Positions 14,101 to 29,100 of a stretch of DNA of 64,000 bases are shown here, piece by piece. Under the pieces are notes generated by a model. It was given only the letters and a program-made list of their open reading frames with translations. It was not told the DNA's origin and made no database searches. The number at the start of each line of letters is the position of its first letter. The first letter of the stretch is position 1. The stretch comes from Amphiura filiformis (Eukaryota; Echinodermata; Ophiuroidea; Amphilepidida; Amphiuridae): positions 12,841,094-12,905,093 of the forward strand of contig NC_092647.1 in assembly GCF_039555335.1 (NCBI RefSeq), given 5' to 3'. Made by a program: the position numbers and the translations under genes.

Positions 14101-17100
14101 GATCTGGATGGTGTACGGTATCTCTGCAAAAGACAAAAACCGTTACAAAAACTGTTATTTTTAGGGATCAAATTTTTCATTTATTGAATTAAAAAAGTAA
14201 GAGCTGGATTTAATAATCTATGAATGACACACATTCTGATTTTGTTATTCTTTACCCAAAATGCTGAAATAATATTAGTAATAACCGTCAGGTTTCTGTC
14301 CATTTTAAGCCAGAATAATGAGGTAAAATGAAGAAACCCCACTGGCTACTTTGACCATTTAATGTGGAGTTCAAAGTCTTCTTGGAAATGGAGATCTGGA
14401 AGTGAAGTTATGGTTCATCAAAGGTCAAATTCCTAATATAATTTACATAGAAATCCATATACTGTTTTTGATTGTATCTCAAAATGGAAAATGCCGACTT
14501 TACGACCACAATCGGCATTTTCCATTTTGAGATACAATCAAAAACAGTATATGGATTTCTATGTAAAGTATATTAGGAATTTGACCTTTGATGAACCATA
14601 ACTTCACTTCCAGATGTCCACTAAAACGACAACATGTAAATATACAGTAAGCCAAAGAATTAAGGTACCAGTTGTGTTCACCCCTGTATATCCTCAATAA
14701 AGATAGATATGTCAATTAAAACAAGCAGCCTGTATTCTTTAGCTCTGATTTAAGACCTCATTTGTTGAAATTGATTGAGAATGAAAGAAACAGTGATCTA
14801 AAACCTAATGAAGAAACAAAATCAAAAGTTGTTCTAATCAATGAAAGCACAACGCTAGTTTTAACATGCTAATCAATGGAAGCATGGCGCTAGTTCTCTT
14901 GTTCACAAACGCTTTGTGTACAAATCAATAGGGCATGCAATGCAGCAAACTGCAACTTTTAAAATTGTATCGCTGTGTCTTTATTTCTTGAACAATTTCA
15001 ACGAATGAGGTCTTAAATTCGGGCTAAAAGATGCAGCTATTGGCTGCTGGTTCCAATTATGACATATCTGTCTTTGTTTAGGATATACAGGAGGCTTACT
15101 GTATTCTTTTTGTGTATAGTTCAATGTAAGAAAACTAAGAATCACAAATTTCAAAACAAGGGAAACAGTTGGCAAACTGCGAAAAATTAATCGCAAAGAA
15201 AATTCTACTTTTACAGTATCTTAACCCCATGAGAACTACCTGCCGATTGGCCAAAAAAAGTTTTCATTATCAGTTGGCCCAATCGGCAACATTGTTAGAA
15301 TAATTTCACCACTCGAAAAATTGAGGTGAATTATTTGCAAAGCTCCATTCTGATTGGTGATTAAAGTGAAGATATCATGTAATTGACCAATCAGAGGCAA
15401 TGTCAGATTGGCAGGTAATGCTCAGGGGTTAAACTTGACTAATATGATCACATCCTTTCTGATTGTTCACATGATATACATTACATTATGTAGTCACTAC
15501 AGATTAAAATAATAACTATAAAATGTACACTTACCATTTGACCTCGACCTTTGACCTTTCTTCCAGATCTTGAAGTAGTCGGTCTGAATGATGCCCTTGA
15601 CTCTCTTTCATCATTTCTGCAAAATTGGGGAACAAATCAATGTGTCACTTTTGTTGGTTTGCAAATGTATGCATAATCATGAATAAATTGGTTTGTCAAA
15701 ATAATGGATCTGTTCCTTAAAGCCTGATTGAATAAACCATTTACCCCATGAGAACTACCTGCCGATTGGTCAAGATGAATATTGTGTCCAATTTTGAGCC
15801 AATCAAGGAGGGTATTAATAAGATCATATGCAAATGAAAGTTTGACCATAAATAGTTTAAAGCCCTGTCATAATTGGCAATTGAAATGAGCATTTCAAGT
15901 TACCTACCAATCAGAAATGCTGTTAGATGACCAGTAGTGTCCAGAGGGTTAAATTACCTAGGATCTGATTGAATAGATATCATAGTTAAAATGAGAATGC
16001 AAATCCTCAAAACCATAGCCAGGGGCTAGAAAATGCCAATCTGAAAAAAGGTCCACTTTTGTTTGTAAAATACATTGAAATATGAGCCCTTATTTGAAGG
16101 AACAACTCACAAAAGGTCCACTTTTTAGCCCCTGTATACCCATTCCCCTCCAAAAAAATCCTGGCTCTGGGCCTACATACTCTTCAACTTGTTATGCTAC
16201 AGGAGCTTTACGGAATAAATGCCATGAATACACCACTTACAAGGTAAGCAATGCTCCAGGAGCATTACCTGTGGACAATATCTCAAATATCACAGTTCAT
16301 CTCACAGAAACAAACTAGAGCCTATAAACATTTTGAGCTAATATTACTATCTGCAACCTTAATTTGCTTGAATCCTGCCAAATTTCAAAACTATTCTTCA
16401 GGCCTTTCATTATCTGTAGTATAATAAGATAATACCTGTATCTTGCATTTATAATAACTATAGTCCATTTGACTTCCTTGTAACAGTAGCATCCGCGAGT
16501 GATTCACACACGATCAAAGGCACTGTATGTGTAGCGTGTGATCAGGCCGTTGCAACTCATATACCAGCGCAATGCAAAAAAGTGGGGACACGGTCGGCTT
16601 CCCCCGTGTATTAATAGCCGGGGCCATTATCATGTGACTGAAGAAAAATGCTGCTGCCACCACAGAATTAGAGGCAGAGAACCGGGACTCGACCGCCATT
16701 ATGAATATCAGGGCTGTCAACTCGCACGCATTGGCCGTGAGTCTCATGCATTGGGTCACTTTCTCACGCCAAGGTAGTATAATCTCATGCCTAGGTAGTA
16801 AATCTCACGCAAAAAGCTAGAAAATTAATAAAATTTCACGCATCATCAAAATAATTTGTTGGCCCCACCTCCCATCCCGCTTTTCAGATTCTCAAGGGCC
16901 GTGGCTCAAATAATCACGGGTCAAAATGAACATTGTAGTCGGCAAATCCCGGTACGCCTCTGTCTCACGCCAAGCAATTCCAAAAAGTTGACAGCCCTGT
17001 GAATATATGAATGTATAATTACAGAAAAATGCTGCTGCCACCAACGATAGCTAACGATATAGGCTACGTAAATCGCATATTTATATAAGGACTTATTTTT

Positions 17101-20100
17101 TGTCACTGTCCTCACGTCGGTGAACGCAGTTGCAAGGCCATCGAACTTCATGCTCTATTATTCATCCATGGTGTGATCCGGTGCTAAGTGACAGATACAC
17201 ACCTTTGATTTTGCATGTATCACACACAGATTCTGATGTCTCAAGGAAACCAAATGAGCAATATAAATAAGTGAAAGAAACATTTTATGTTTACGAATAT
17301 TTAGGAGCTAAAGACAAACCACACTTCTTACTTATCCAACTTTGGCGGACTTCTCCTCAGCAAGAAAGCATTGGAAGGTACGTCTGGTATTTCATCAGGG
17401 TTGATGCTCACGTTTATACCCGGCAAGTCACTCTTATAAACCTTGGTTGCTTTTTCATCTTTGTCCCTGCAGAGAGAAATCAAAAAACATTTTACATCCA
17501 CACTTTTATCTAGTCGGACCAGGAAATAAGAACCACAGCCGTACAGTCTCTCTCAATATTGCAGAGGATGAACAAGCACAACAACATTTCTACAAGAAAA
17601 ACAATCATCTGTCCTCTATTGTTTTCTCTACCTTCCTTTATGGTTATAGATATGAAAGCTGAACACTATGTAAAAGCTTAGAAAAGAAGATTAAAGCCTT
17701 TGAGCTGAAACGATTTTGTCGTCTCATAAGAATACCCTACACAGCTCACATAACATGAGTTATCAGAGCAGAGATAAGTGCAAGTCTTGGAAACCACAAC
17801 TTCTGCAGATAGTGAAGGAATACAACCTTTCCTGATACGGTAACATCACAATTTCTCCATAAATCCTCACCTATACCACCTTCCAAGGCTCAGTGGAAGG
17901 CAAGAGAGGAAGAGGTCACCCAGAACATCTAGGCAAGATCATGGACAAACCTGTTTCCCTATCAGCAACTGGAACCAGCTACTAATTGTTTTGTTATGGA
18001 GACCCTACATACACGTTTCAATGGGTTTAGAGTAAGGACAGGTCATTTTGGCATGTCACATAGATCATAATTGTCATTTAGTGCTTTCAAAAATTATAAT
18101 TGTACTTTTTAGTGGGGTTGTGACTATGTGATTTAGGCTTTTACTCTATCTAGCAACAGAAAGAGTTTGCAACAACACAGTATGAACATAAAATAGCACA
18201 CATTAAACTCTGTATATCAGACAAGCCTATCTTTGTATATTTAGTGATGTAAAAATATTACCAGATCCTATAATTTTCACAAAATGTGCTGTTTTGTCAA
18301 AATAAACATGTTGTTTTAACTTTCACTTTGTATTTCATGTTAAATATTTAGGAATAATTAGAAAATCAAAATATGGAAATAAAAAAAATTAAAAAATCAC
18401 CTGCACAAACTCTGTGAATGTGCCTTAATACTTACATTTTGTCATCAGCTCCATCACCTTTCTTCTTTTTAATACTTTTCTTCTTTCTCTTCTTCTTTTT
18501 CTTCCCTGTGTCCGAGGCACTGGAGCTGTCTGATTCACTTGAGCTGTCCGAGGATGATGATGATGATGAAGATGAACTGCTGCCAGAGGAGGAAAGAGAT
18601 GTTTTGCGCTTCTTGGTTTTGGCAGCTGGTAAAGCAAACAGACAAACAAAAGATATGTTCACAGCATCTTACTGTTAACTTTGGTAGTGAGCTTTGGCAA
18701 AAATTGCATTGATCATTTCATAGCGAGTGTAAAAAAGAATTCAAATATACTTTTTGTTGGTCCTGTGGTTCTTGAGTTATGTTGTAAAGAGTGCTGAAAC
18801 GACAACACTTTTGTAAAACGTACATAACTCATTCACGATAATAAATCAAGCAAGTTTTCAAAGAATGTAGCATGAACATTTTTGATTTCGCATGTATAAT
18901 GACTTATGTACAACTCTATGGAGAATGCAAACCTTACTGATGTGTTGAAGCCATCGAGTCCCAAAGCCAATATCTCTCAGAAATGTTGTCCAAGGACATA
19001 TTTTCAACATACCTGAAGTTGATGGTGGATCAAAATGCCTGACATTGGTTTTCAGGGGGGTCAAAATGTACAAAAAATGTACAATTGGGGTTTTGCATGG
19101 GTAATATCTCAGCTAAAAATATTCTAATAGGCTCAATATTGGTTAAGAGTAATGGCCTACCAAAGGGCTCTGACTAGCAAAAAAATGGACAGTAAAATTA
19201 TTTTTACTTTTGGAGTTTTGACCCCCCAAAGTTGGTCCCGGATGGACGAAGTTGCACTTTGAGGGCCCTATATCTTTTAAAGTAAAGGAGTTAAAAGTTT
19301 TCTGATGCCAGATTTGAATTCTACACAAATAAGTACCCCAGGATACATACTTTTCAAAGTTGTAAATGGTTTCCTTTATACATTCATGGACCTCCAAACA
19401 TCGTCTTTCGCGTTGCGACACATTTTTGACGCTGACCCCTCTAAATTTCAAATTGATGCCACGGGAAAACGAAATGGAGTATGAAGCTCAAATTTTCGAA
19501 ATTTTACTTTCTCATCAATATCTACCACCACACAGAAAAAGAAAAAAATTGAAGAGGTGCTGCGGTGCACATCCCTGGAGTTGACATGGAATGGGCCAGT
19601 ATAGATATTGATTTAGATATTGAAAATCATTTTTTTTTGGCTGCTTTGAACAACAATACCTCATCAACCCTTAATCTCCACATCAAAATCATTATAAGTT
19701 GACTCTAATACTAATTATTGTTTCCCCCACATCATCCACTGAACAAATATTTTCATCATTGATCAGGATCTGAACCTTGAACCAATCAGTATCTAGCCAG
19801 TACTATAACCATCTGAGCTATCAATGAAGAGCTTATATGGTTACATACCCAGGATCCCAGTTTCAAATCCTGGACATGGATGAACATTTTTCTTCCTTAG
19901 ATGACTCAAGGGCTAGACCATCTATTGTATCTCTCCTTGTTGACTTATTAGGGATGGCTTCAAACCCTAACAGGCGGTTGACTGCTGGCGCCCTGGCAGG
20001 ACCGGTTAACCTCATTCTATTGTTCCGAAAAGTAGAAAATAAGCTCAAGCACCACGGTCGACCAGTGGGATAGTTCTGAAGCCATCCCTTTAGAATGTTA

Positions 20101-23100
20101 AACTGACCTTTGCCACGCTGCTTGAGAACAAGTTCTCCAGAGTTGGTGATGCGGATATCTTCCGATGGTCGGCTCTTAGCATCCACTGGCATGTTCTCGA
20201 TGTCATGCACTATTTCCTGTCCATGTAGCACCTCACCAAACACAACATGGACACTGTAGAGTAAAATAGAAATGCAACTTGGGTCCATTAACAAAATGTG
20301 TCACCTGTTTTCATGTTTGCTACTTTGACAGTTATACCTATTCCTTGTTATTTACCAAACAATATGTTTGTCCGACACCATTATTATCAAAGTTCTTTCT
20401 TTTTTGATGATGAAGGGCGTGTAAATATGGAAAATGGGGTCTTGACTGGCTAATTAAATCCCATGAAATATCAGCACCTCATGTTGCCTATGTGGATCGA
20501 CGCTAAGTCAGGTACCAAATGAGCAAACTCAAAATTAGCACAAACAGCGCGAGCATACACAAAAGAAACTTCGCGCGTAAGATAAGCGATGTTGCCAGGT
20601 CTGAACGCTGTGTACCGGCGTGAGCTGAATTCGAATACGCTTAGAGGGCACAGGCATGGAAAATTCCAATCTGTGTATTTATTTATCTACGGTTGAATAA
20701 GTCACGCAGCTCTGCGTGACCCTGGAGCGACCTGGTTATTTTCACGCAATAACATTTCTGAGAACTGTAATATTTGTGAAGAAACCTGAATTGTTAACAA
20801 TGACCCCTTGATAACCTTTGACCCCAAAGTCCTGAGCACTTAACAGAGGATAGAAACATGACAGAGCTAGGAATCCTCTCACTTTGCAATGCCTGGGAAA
20901 ATCATGAGGATTCCTTGTACCTGCCTGAGATCCACTGTTGTTAATTAGTAACTGCACATTGCATTTGCGCTGGCAAATTAATAAGTTTGCTTGGGTCTTG
21001 CACATCGCATATATTCACGAGGTAATGAATTGCAGGTGCTTGTTTGCATTTCGCATGAATGCATTGTGCCGATGACGCATACCAGATGCTACACACACAA
21101 AACCTTTGTAACATGCAAACTTAAAGACGCATATAACCGTTTGATATCGGGTTTTTGCCGATAAATGTTGTACACTAGCAAATTATCGTTCAATATCACA
21201 GGTAAACTATTTTGGTCTTCATATGTAATAAACTACTGTATGATAGCATTACATACAACTTACCCGTCAAGATGAGGAGCGGCTTTTGTAGTGCTGTTGA
21301 TGTGGGAGCGTAATACCGTACGATACAAACCAGAATAAAAGAACAAAAATTGAACAGATGAATTAGTACAATGAAATATATAACAGCACAAGTCAAACAT
21401 TTCTGTTTCTCCAATAGTTATTACCTATAACTTGAGCACTTTTCATTTGGTTTGAATAAACAGCCAATATGAAACCAATATTTTACTGTATTCAATAGTA
21501 CTGTTTGAATTATGAAGTTAGCCTCTGAAACAGTTTACTCCTTCCTCTTGGAAGTTTTTTTTATTACACAAACATTATTATGGTAAGTAATGATGACATT
21601 GCACATTTTGTACAACAATTGCATAAAGATGAAATGTTTCGCATTGTAAATATCATTCATGCACAAAAAATGGTATAATTCTTACTGAATTCAAAATTTT
21701 GAACTACGTATATTGCAAATTATTTTGAGGTAGTTTTGTCAAGACATTTTTTGTACATTGGCACAAAATACATGAAATCAAGTCAAGAATAACCCCCGAT
21801 ATGTGACATCTTGTTGCTTTACGTCTAAAAATGCCGGAATATTCGTAGGTGAAAACTTGATACTACTCCATTCAATAATCATTAACCATAGTCACTCAAC
21901 AAGTCACCTTTTGACTTTTGACATACTGTGTGACCTTCATGATGTCATGTGTACTCATTAACATAACCATATATACATGAAAATTGGACAGACTGATCAT
22001 CATGATCATATAATGATCACTCTACTGATATCAACCTGTTGGACATGTAGTAATAAACACACTATAGGGAGTTGTTATTTGATTTCTAGTTACCTGCATC
22101 AGTTGTAGTGTAAAGAAGGATTTCTGTAAACAGTATCCAACACAAAAATAGCAAAACAAAGTGTCATGGACGAGAATATAATCATATACATAAACTTAAT
22201 AAAAATACTTGCGACTGCTTCGTGGAGAAAAAATATTATTATACACATAAAACTTATTAAATACTAAATAAACGTGTCGCCTTCATCAGAGATCCATCAG
22301 TTGAAATTAATCATTACCATCCAATTTTTCAAAAATTCAGAACAGAGTGCATTGTGGGTAATATTCTGAAAAGGTTAAAGTGAGAGAACAAGGTCATAGG
22401 TCACAGTCACACAGTATTTCAATGCCATTGGACACTTTGTAAAAATTGCTTTTTACTCCTGTCTTGCACAATTGCTTGGTATTGAGGTCTTCATAGCACT
22501 TACATATAACTAGGAAGTATTGGGTGACCCTGGTAAGAAGTGCCAATGATGTAAATGGCAAGTAAAATCACAGGAATTCCCGGCGAGTCACAGGGTCGAT
22601 GGAGGATATTGTGTTATTTCTCCCACTTAAGCATTCCTAATATTAACCACAATGCACTCTGTTCTGAATTATCAATGTTCTAGCTTTTGTTAAAATTCAT
22701 CAGAATAATGTATGTTATACATACTTCAAACAACCTAACATCAGTGCACCCTGGTAAGTCTTGATAAAATGGCACTTGCATATCGTTTTGTCATGAAAGT
22801 GACACTTAAGCCAAAAGTCCATGCAAAAATAAAGGACAACACAGGCTAAAAAAATGCCAGAAAATAATCCAAACGTCTTCTGGGCATTTTTCTTTTACAA
22901 CAGAGACAGCGGTCAAACAAATTTGCCATGCATCTTCCTTTGCAGAAAATGTCAAAAAAGAAAACAAAGCCCAAACAAAGCTTATTACTTCAGGAGCAGA
23001 AAATCACAGCAGAGAAGCAAAAATTGCTTTCAGCGAATCGAAAAACATGTCATCTGTTGTAACGGAAAAATGCCCAGAAAAACATTTGTCACAATTCAAT

Positions 23101-26100
23101 GGTATAAGTACAGTAAAGTAGGGAATAACTAAGCACTAGTGGACCAAGGAGGAGACCTTGGGGGACACAAGCTCATGTCAATTATAAATCTGCAAAACTC
23201 TGCCTATTTCGGCCCTCATCAATTTGAACACATTTCTAATCCTACATGTACGGATACTAAATGTAAGATTATTAAAGTCCATACACCGCCAACCTAGGGT
23301 GGGTGCTTGTTAGGTCAATGCCATGCCCTTACCCTCAGAATGCTCACCAGATTACACAAGATTAGTCTACAAAATAGTGGCTAATCAAGTTGAAATCCAC
23401 ACACACCCAACATGGAAGACATGACCTTAATCTTCCACACAGGGAGTGTGAATTTCAAATGGGATTACCTGAATGGGTGACTCCATTTTAAATATATACC
23501 CGCTGTGTGGGAGATAAAGGTCAGGTCTTCTTTAGGGAGGATGTATGGATTTGGAATAACCCATTATGGGGTCATCCACCTTACCATCTTTAATAGGGGA
23601 TATTGAGCTCCTTCAGAAAACTTTCAGGGTTGGTTAAGGATAGCTTACATGTACTTCCATCAAGAGTGAATAAAATGATGCAAATTTTTAAAAATTTCAA
23701 CATCAGCTTAAGGCCTATTGTTTTTATTCTAATTGATCCTAACAAACTGCAATGTCCTTAAAAAAATTTGCACTTCTATTATTTGTTACAAAAATCCTTA
23801 ACCGACTTCTAAGAATTGGGCCGCTTTCCATATCCCTGTCACGTCCTATTCGGTGGGTATCCCTTAAATTTAGTAGCCTCTGAGCACTATTGGGCTTTGC
23901 CTGGCTTCGGCTGAATGATTATAAATAAATAAAGCCATTCTAGTCAGGGATATCATGGAGTTTATCTTAAATATTCCTCCTTAATTAGCTCATGAATATT
24001 CATCTACTGCTTATTCAAATTACCATTGAGTTTATCTGATGGAATACTTACATGAAGAACTGTGAGCCATTCGTGTCTTTGCCACGATTGGCCATTGAGA
24101 GTAAAAATGGCCTATCATGCTTCAAGTCAAAATTCTCATCTGAAAAAAACAATAGAAACAAACATTATACGCTTGTCACACATCAGCGGATCAGCCCTAC
24201 ATACAAGAAATGGATGGTATTTTAGTAAATCTGTTGTTGTTCATGATGTTTGTTAAGGCAGTCAGCAAGTCGTGTCCGGAGTGTGCCGAATACACATGTT
24301 CGGTAGTTGTCCGATGTGTGTTCATAGTGTACAGTATATTTCCCAAGTTTGTTTGTTATTCTTTCGTTTATATGCTGCAGGTCTTCAGGAGGGTTCGCTG
24401 GTGCTGGCGATGGATGCATTACTGGCAAACATGGGTCGGATTCGCCTGTCATTTGCCGGACGTTGAAAAAATACATATTGGACATAAGAAAATCTTTCTT
24501 ATCAAGCTTACAGTTCCTTTAGAGCCCAACATTGTTTGCGCCCACATGAGGAAGGTAAAAAAGTATGCCAGCCTTGTGTCCGATTTGAAAGATAAAGGGC
24601 TCATTGTTGATTTACTTGCTCTGGAAGTAGGAAGTAGAGGTTATATTTCACCTGAGAATTTGAAAGCATTGAAGCAGCTGACTAAATTGTCTCATGTAAT
24701 TGTCTCCTTCAAAAACATCCATGACCAACTCAGCAAAATTGCTCTTTGTACTTCTTTTAGCATATTCTGTTCTAAATTCAAACCCACCTGGCAGGAACCA
24801 GATATTTTTAAATTGTAATCATATTTTTGCCTTTTAGATGCATTTCCACAGCTTCACATTGTATTTTAACCGAGTGCCTGGAGCCCATGGACATCGGCTG
24901 CATTTGTGGTTGCGGCACAGAGGGGTTGAGTGCATTTGATCCACCTTTTCTGCTTTCAAGTCTTCCGTGCTCTATCCTCTGAGTCCTAATGTCTTTGCGT
25001 TCAATGTACTCATTATTGCCAAGGATATGTGTCTAAGTTATGAACTGCAAGTGTTTATTTTTAACGTTTAAACTATTGTGTTATTGTATGTGTATACTTG
25101 TCTTGTGTTAAAGCTTGCTGATGAAATTAAATTATAGGATGCCTGCAGGATTATAACCGGCCACAACGCATAGAGAAACTAACTGAAATCGGACAAAACG
25201 GCCAGAACTGATGAATACAGAATGCATGCAGGATAATACAGAATACAAGCAGGATAATACAGAATACATGCAGGATACCTACAGGGGGAAGAACTGATAG
25301 ATGGTGAACCGACACCAGGCAGAAAGTGGTCACCCCACAAGCCCTTGGAACACTGGTCATTTGAAAGAACTAAATATTGAAAGAAGAAGTGTTGCTGCTG
25401 CAGAATATAGTATTATTATGGAGTGTCGGGCCAGAGTAGCCCTGCAGTGTACGGCAGCTTTACTGCAGACACAACTAAACCTGCAGGATGCCGATATGGA
25501 CATGAAGAGGTATCTTGACGGAGGAGTAGGCGCCGCAACTGATATAAATTCTATTGTATTTAAAAAATCCTTACTGTTTAGTTTTTTTTCCAGAAACATG
25601 CCCTTATGTTGTATTTTTCTTGGTATCATGGCAAATCTGAAATTGTTTTGAAAAATATTTTATCCCACGTTATGTTTGTTTTTTCTTTGTAAATTTTGAA
25701 TTCTTAATTTCATATTTTATAAAAGTACTATGTATTTAAATTTGATGCAATATGTTGTTTATTTTGAAATTGTATATGGGTTAGTTTGCCCATTTTAAGT
25801 TCATGATTGTGTATGTTTATTATATATTTATGTATCCTACATATTTAAATATTTTGTTTAATTATTTTGATGCATTTTGATGTATATTTTAATGTGACCC
25901 CTGGGCCTCTTGGAAGAACAGAAAATACCTTAAAACATCCTATGAATGAGTAACCCAGGCTAAAGAAGAAATAAAACAAACAGCAAAGATGATAGTGGTC
26001 AAGGACATGGTTGAGCCCCGAGAGACACAGGCAGTTTGGTCTCTATGACCAGCTGATGGTAGAACTGCGGCAGCATGGACCCTGCAGCATTCTGCAACTT

Positions 26101-29100
26101 CATGCGCATGCCTCCTGAGATGTCTGACGAGGTGTCGGCATGTGTGGGGCCACAAATCACAAAGCAATACACCTGGACGAGGACACTGCTTGAGCCAGGG
26201 TTGAAGTTGGCCATCACACTTGGCCATCTTGCATCGGGTGCAAAGTACATGGACATGTGCTACGGTAGGAGAGTGCTACACAACACCATCTCCATGTCAT
26301 GAAAGAGGTGATTATCTTTTATCATCATTATGATGTGTGGTGTTATCGTTTTTATGTGCATTTTTATTGAAACATTAGTGTTGCTCAAAATGATTCTCTA
26401 TTTCTGTGATGTTCTCTATTTCTGTCATTTCAGGTGTGCTAATTAAGTGAATATAGATGAGTATGTGGACGTACACTATGGAAGCTGCTTATAAATATCT
26501 CGTTGGTGGAATACTCATCAGCAGTATGGGATCCGTATACCAAAGTTCTTACCAACAAGATCGAGATGGTCCAGAAAAGATCTGCACGTTTTGTTTACAA
26601 TGACTATACTTCTCAATCACCAGGAACTGTCACCAGCATGTTGAATACACTGAACTGGACCTCGCTGGTGGACAGACACAAGGCTCACAGGCTCCCCATC
26701 CTGCAGCAAGCATGCCTAGGTCACTTATCTCTGCCAACCAGAAAACTCCCACAGCCCATCCAACGTCAATTGCGGTATCTTCACTCAAACGCCTACGCTA
26801 CTATAGCTACAAATAAAGACTGTATTTCCCACGGACCATTATTTACTGGAACGCTTTACCAGAACACTTAACCAACATATCTTTAATTCCACAATTTAAA
26901 GAAGCCGTAACCAACAACATCAAAGAATCAGCCAAGCAACGTCAAGATTAAGTAGCAGAATACATGCGTGCACACACCCTGACTGTTTGACTCCTTCAGT
27001 AGTGTTGGCCAGTATTCGAACATTGACCCAGTCAGTCTATGTGTGACAGAGACACTAAACAAATTCAAGTTTGTATGTGCAGATAGAATCACTAACCCTT
27101 TCAAGCAACATTCAGTGCAACATTGTTAGCTATCTGCCACACAAAATGATCAATAAGCATAAATAGTTCAATTTCATGATAATAAATCATACATTTTCAA
27201 GAAATTTGTCAAGTAATTCCTTCTTGAAGTGTCAACTGTCCTATCATACAGTTCATACTAAAATCATAGTACCATCTGCAAACATAATTATGTTGAGTAC
27301 AGTTGATGTTGTTGTTGTTGTTTTGCTTATATCTTGTGTACAATGTAATTCAGCCTCCGGGCAGCGATTTTGTGTGAATAAAATTATATCATATAAAGTT
27401 GCCGAATTTGACCTCTTTCCTGCTCGTACAAAGTTACTTATCAGAAAAACTAAGACCTAATACCACAGAATTCCATCTACAATTATATATGCCTCTAAAT
27501 GATTTTTTTGGACGAAAGAGACGAAAGGCAGACACCCTCCACAAAAACACTATTTGGACTTAAAGCAACTATGTTACTGATACAGGCAGCTGTACAAACA
27601 TGTAATATTGTAAGACCAACCTATTGTAATGTTACTGCGGGCTAGCCATATCAATCTGCAGTGCCGGCCTTGGAAGTAGTTTGCATGATACATGGTGCAC
27701 ATATGTGACATGATCAAGGGGAATGAGTCACATGTCGACCCTGGTCGAAAATGAGTTTTAAACATGTTTCTAAAGAGGGCATGTAGAGCTTCCAGAAACT
27801 GAAAACCTTATGTTGATACATTTCTTTGCAAAGTTATGTCAATTTATCAATCGCTGAAAACAATAGAAAACAAAAGAATTTGAACACTTTCTTTGCCAAT
27901 ATCTCAAAATCAATGTTAGCGACATCCGACTCATTTCCCTTGATCGTGTCACATATTACAATGCGGTAAACATGTTAATGGGGAAAGAGAGTCTTTGTCC
28001 ATGTCAGAGTGCATCAAGTACTTGATTACTCAAATTAGTTCATGCTCTGGCCATTGCAGCTAATTAGCCTGTATGTTTTATGGCAATGGTGCAATTTTAA
28101 GGCAATACTATGCTGTACAGCACCCCAAGGTGGGTAGTCAAGTTTTGTGTGGGTAGAATATGTCTATTTATGTAAGATTTTATTTTTGTTAAGATTTTAA
28201 GATTTTTTGGTCAGATTTTAAATTAAAAAAAAATTGGGATCAACATCAGCAAAAAAGCCCCCCCCCCCCCTTTTTATACCTTAGGAGGGCCCACATTGTT
28301 TCGCCAAATGAAACACAATTTTGCTATTTTTTTAATTGAAAATTTGGTCCAGTTAGGATAAAATTGGGAACCATATTTGCAGAATGTCCATGTGTGGTCA
28401 TTTGTACTTAGTGTAGCCGCCCCCCATCATGGGGCAGCTATAGTTTGATCATCTCGTAATCAGCGGTCCTTATAACATCGCTGATTAATATCAATATATT
28501 CTATTCTGACAATTGCGCTATGACATCTCGCCAGAAGCATCACAAAGCTTTAATTGAAGTCCTATACTTTGTCTACTTTATTTAACACGCACAATATAGA
28601 CCAGACGGGTCAACTTTATTCTTCTTAACGTAGGTCTACTTTTTGGCGTCTGGCTAAAACCCTAACAATTCCCGCCGATTACGAGCTGATCAAAGTAAAC
28701 CAAATACATCACTCACCTGCAAATGTGCCCCCATATATGGATTCTCCACCAGTGCCATTACCTGTAAAATACAATGAAATCGGACAATTTAGCAATGCAG
28801 TAATATGGTTGGTACGGTAGTACTTCATCAATATGTTGTCCAGGATCATAGACATGTACCGAGCCCTATTTGTGAAAGTCTGTAATCACTGTGATTAACA
28901 TGATTAGTATAAATGCAACAGCGAGGAGTGATGCATCGCTTTCCACAAGCAATGCCTACCACTTTTCATAAGCAATTACCCATTGTTTCTTAAAATCAAT
29001 GCATGCCAGGGTCAGAAATTCGGCGAGAATCAGAGAATCTCTTCTCGCAAAGATTCTCGTCAACAAAATTGCAAGAATCTAAATGGATTCTTGTAAATAT

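Noticed and set aside
24210..24818. 202-codon plus-strand frame as a host gene
   Set aside because: Its first part is antisense to intron and exon 6 surroundings of NKTR, and its second part looks retroelement-derived.
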